From assembly GCA_965644295.1 (NCBI GenBank), contig CBFFRP010000002.1:124001-188000 (forward strand): DNA of 64,000 bases, read 5' to 3'. The stretch comes from Paraphysomonas bandaiensis (Eukaryota; Chrysophyceae). Shown in pieces: positions 61,511 to 64,000 of the stretch (positions are counted from its first letter, which is position 1; each line of letters opens with the position of its first letter). Under the pieces are notes generated by a model. The model saw nothing but the letters and a program-made list of their open reading frames with translations, did no database searches and had not been told where the DNA came from. The translations under genes were made by a program, and so were the position numbers.

Positions 61511-64000
61511 CTACAAGGCAAGTCCCCATTCATTCCATGGACATGGAGGGTCCTGTGAACGAAGCCACTGCAAAACTTCCAAGTGTCCACCACAAGCAGC
61601 ATCATGGCAAGTCCTAGCATCCCATGGACATGGAGGGTCCTGTGAACGAAGCCACTGCAAAACATTCAAGTGTCCACTCTGTGCAGCAACAAGGCAAGTC
61701 CTTGCATCCCATGGACAGGGAGGCCCCTGTGAACGAAGCCACTGCAAAACATCCAAGTGTCCACTCTGTGCAGCTGCAAGGCAAGTCCATTCATTCCATG
61801 GACATGGAGGGTCCTGTGAACGAAGCCACTGCAAAACATCCAAGTTTCCACGCCCTGCAGCAACATGGCAAGTCCTAGCATCCCATGGACATGGAGGGTC
61901 CTGTGAACGAAGCCACTGCAAAACTTCCAAGTGTCCACCATAAGCAGCAACACGGCAAGTCCTTGCATCCCATGGACAGGGAGGGTCCTGTGAACGGAGA
62001 CAATGCAAAACCTCCAAGTGTCCACGCCATGCAGCATCACGGCAACACCATTCATCCCATGGACATGGAGGGTCCTGTGAACGAAGCCACACCAGAACAT
62101 CCAAGTGTCCACGCTGTGCAGCAACACGGCAAGTCCATTCATCCCATGGACATGGAGGGCCCTGTGAACGAAGCCACTGCAAAACCTCCAAGTGTCCACG
62201 TTGTGCAGCAACACGGCAAGTCCATTCATTCCATGGACATGGAGGGTCCTGTGAACGAAGCCACTGCAAAACTTCCAAGTGTCCACCACAAGCAGCATCA
62301 CGGCAAGCATCTTCATCCCATGGACATGGAGGGTCCTGTGAACGAAGCCACTGCAAAACATTCAAGTGTCCACGCTGTGCAGCAACAAGGCAAGTCCTTG
62401 CATCCCATGGACAGGGAGGGCCCTGTGAACGAAGCCACTGCAAAACCTCCAAGTGTCCACGTTGTGCAGCAGCACGGCAAGTCCATTCATTCCATGGACA
62501 TGGAGGGTCCTGTGAACGAAGCCACTGCAAAACTTCCAAGTGTCCACCACAAGCAGCATCATGGCAAGTCCTAGCATCCCATGGACATGGAGGGTCCTGT
62601 GAACGAAGCCACTGCAAAACATTCAAGTGTCCACTCTGTGCAGCAACAAGGCAAGTCCTTGCATCCCATGGACAGGGAGGGCCCTGTGAACGAAGCCACT
62701 GCAAAACCTCCAAGTGTCCACGTTGTGCAGCTACAAGGCAAGTCCATTCATTCCATGGACATGGAGGGTCCTGTGAACGAAGCCACTGCAAAACTTCCAA
62801 GTGTCCACCACAAGCAGCATCATGGCAAGTCCTAGCATCCCATGGACATGGAGGGTCCTGTGAACGAAGCCACTGCAAAACTTCCAAGTGTCCACCACAA
62901 GCAGCATCATGGCAAGTCCTAGCATCCCATGGACATGGAGGGTCCTGTGAACGAAGCCACTGCAAAACTTCCAAGTGTCCACCATAAGCAGCAACACGGC
63001 AAGTCCTTGCATCCCATGGACAGGGAGGGTCCTGTGAACGGAGACAATGCAAAACATCCAAGTGTCCACGCCATGCAGCATCACGGCAACACCATTCATC
63101 CCATGGACATGGAGGGTCCTGTGAACGAAGCCACACCAGAACATCCAAGTGTCCACGCTGTGCAGCAACAAGGCAAGTCCATTCATCCCATGGACATGGA
63201 GGGCCCTGTGAACGAAGCCACTGCAAAACATCCAAGTGTCCACGTTGTGCAGCAACACGGCAAGTCCATTCATTCCATGGACATGGAGGGTCCTGTGAAC
63301 GAAGCCACTGCAAAACTTCCAAGTGTCCACCACAAGCAGCATCATGGCAAGTCCTAGCATCCCATGGACATGGAGGGTCCTGTGAACGAAGCCACTGCAG
63401 AACATTCAAGTGTCCACTCTGTGCAGCAACAAGGCAAGTCCTTGCATCCCATGGACAGGGAGGGCCCTGTGAACGAAGCCACTGCAAAACCTCCAAGTGT
63501 CCACGTTGTGCAGCTACAAGGCAAGTCCATTCATTCCATGGACATGGAGGGTCCTGTGAACGAAGCCACTGCAAAACTTCCAAGTGTCCACCACAAGCAG
63601 CATCATGGCAAGTCCTAGCATCCCATGGACATGGAGGGTCCTGTGAACGAAGCCACTGCAAAACTTCCAAGTGTCCACCATAAGCAGCAACACGGCAAGT
63701 CTTTGCATCCCATGGACAGGGAGGGTCCTGTGAACGAAGCCACCGCAGAACATACAAGTTTCCATCTTCTGCAGCAGCACGGCAAGTCCATTCATCCCAT
63801 GGACATGGAGGGTCCTGTGAACGAAGCCACTGCAAAACCTTCAAGAGTCCACGCTCTGCAGCAACACGGCAAGCATTTTCATCCCATGGACAGGGAGGGT
63901 CCTGTGAACGAAGCCACTGCAGAACATCCAAGTGTCCAACTTCTGCAGCATCATGGCAAGTCCATGCATCCCATGGACATGGAGGGTCTTGAGAACGAAG
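61511..64000 (-). CDS. Ankyrin-like repeat protein (5' end beyond the window)
   Basis: Open on the minus strand from the right edge to a TAG at 61511; at least 829 codons. It consists of about 28 repeats of 29 residues with consensus 'CPWDARTCHDAACGGHLEVL' then 'QWLRSQDPP', the same family as the F-box gene at 54860. Any F-box or other N-terminal domain lies outside. The last unit carries two extra bases after 'CPWNEW', which shift the frame so the protein ends 'GLAL'; recognisable repeat DNA continues to about 61480. Units with variant DNA recur 1,044 bp apart (12 units), showing block duplication. Binding of partner proteins is the family's usual role; the target is unknown. Confidence 0.82.
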   Translation of the reverse strand, partial: LRSQDPPCPWDAWTCHDAAEVGHLDVLQWLRSQDPPCPWDENACRVAAERGLLKVLQWLRSQDPPCPWDEWTCRAAAEDGNLYVLRWLRSQDPPCPWDAKTCRVAAYGGHLEVLQWLRSQDPPCPWDARTCHDAACGGHLEVLQWLRSQDPPCPWNEWTCLVAAQRGHLEVLQWLRSQGPPCPWDARTCLVAAQSGHLNVLQWLRSQDPPCPWDARTCHDAACGGHLEVLQWLRSQDPPCPWNEWTCRVAAQRGHLDVLQWLRSQGPPCPWDEWTCLVAAQRGHLDVLVWLRSQDPPCPWDEWCCRDAAWRGHLDVLHCLRSQDPPCPWDARTCRVAAYGGHLEVLQWLRSQDPPCPWDARTCHDAACGGHLEVLQWLRSQDPPCPWDARTCHDAACGGHLEVLQWLRSQDPPCPWNEWTCLVAAQRGHLEVLQWLRSQGPPCPWDARTCLVAAQSGHLNVLQWLRSQDPPCPWDARTCHDAACGGHLEVLQWLRSQDPPCPWNEWTCRAAAQRGHLEVLQWLRSQGPPCPWDARTCLVAAQRGHLNVLQWLRSQDPPCPWDEDACRDAACGGHLEVLQWLRSQDPPCPWNEWTCRVAAQRGHLEVLQWLRSQGPPCPWDEWTCRVAAQRGHLDVLVWLRSQDPPCPWDEWCCRDAAWRGHLEVLHCLRSQDPPCPWDARTCRVAAYGGHLEVLQWLRSQDPPCPWDARTCHVAAGRGNLDVLQWLRSQDPPCPWNEWTCLAAAQSGHLDVLQWLRSQGPPCPWDARTCLVAAQSGHLNVLQWLRSQDPPCPWDARTCHDAACGGHLEVLQWLRSQDPPCPWNEWGLAL

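Noticed and set aside
61624-63618. Plus-strand 'MDMEGPVNEATAKHPSVH' and minus-strand 'MFCSGFVHRTLHVHGM' frames in the ankyrin arrays
   Set aside because: They are out-of-frame or antisense readings of the same 87-bp units. Only the 'CPWDExTC..AAA..GHLDVLQWLRS' frame matches ankyrin-like structure.

Overview
This window reads as nuclear DNA of a eukaryotic microbe, most likely a stramenopile (heterokont). That placement is an inference. It rests on genes split by very short GT-AG introns (about 35-160 bp), on a secreted protein with huge Pro/Thr/Ser 'PTxxPS' arrays, and on 29-residue ankyrin-like repeats of the type 'LRSQDPPCPWDE', a repeat flavour I associate with heterokont algae and oomycetes. 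I found no tRNA, rRNA, bacterial operon or CRISPR array.

Layout. 2-6077 (+): leucine-rich-repeat protein joined to an XK-related-like multi-pass membrane domain (5' end outside the window). 6078-9430: gene-poor, AT-rich, with a foldback repeat. 9431-10207 (+): sulfotransferase-like gene. 10300-10990 (-): broken hAT-like transposase. 11.8-14.55 kb: nested repeats (tandem array, about 2-kb TIR element, foldback element). 14760-17762 (+): 15-exon protein with two cyclic-nucleotide-binding domains. 20189-21824 (-): 4-exon aspartate aminotransferase. 21.95-22.35 kb: (CATA)n tract. 22757-44067 (+): a 7,044-residue membrane protein. It has a signal peptide, two Pro/Thr/Ser arrays, three near-identical beta-propeller-like modules, an ectodomain resembling REJ/PKD with a GPS-like motif, one membrane span and a cytoplasmic tail of about 470 residues. 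45.4-48.7 kb (-): dead Ty1/copia element abutting a dead subtilisin-like protease. 49614-51935 (+): coiled-coil protein with a lysine-rich tail. 54860-56458 (+): F-box/ankyrin-like protein. 56.7-57.8 kb: second copia fragment. 58242-60830 (+): TPR plus SGNH-hydrolase-like protein. 61511-64000 (-): second ankyrin-like gene, cut by the right edge.

Exon structures were worked out by hand from reading-frame continuity, splice consensus and phase. For the six complete intron-containing genes the summed exon lengths are multiples of three and join conserved motifs without gaps. The two most unusual themes are the giant repeat-built membrane protein and long TATG tetranucleotide tracts. Each long tract lies just upstream of a start codon with TATG on the coding strand. 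The genes are not an obvious pathway. They are a mix of surface or signalling proteins (LRR-XKR, cyclic-nucleotide binder, giant adhesin-like protein), metabolism (aminotransferase, sulfotransferase) and fast-evolving repeat proteins, between decayed transposons.
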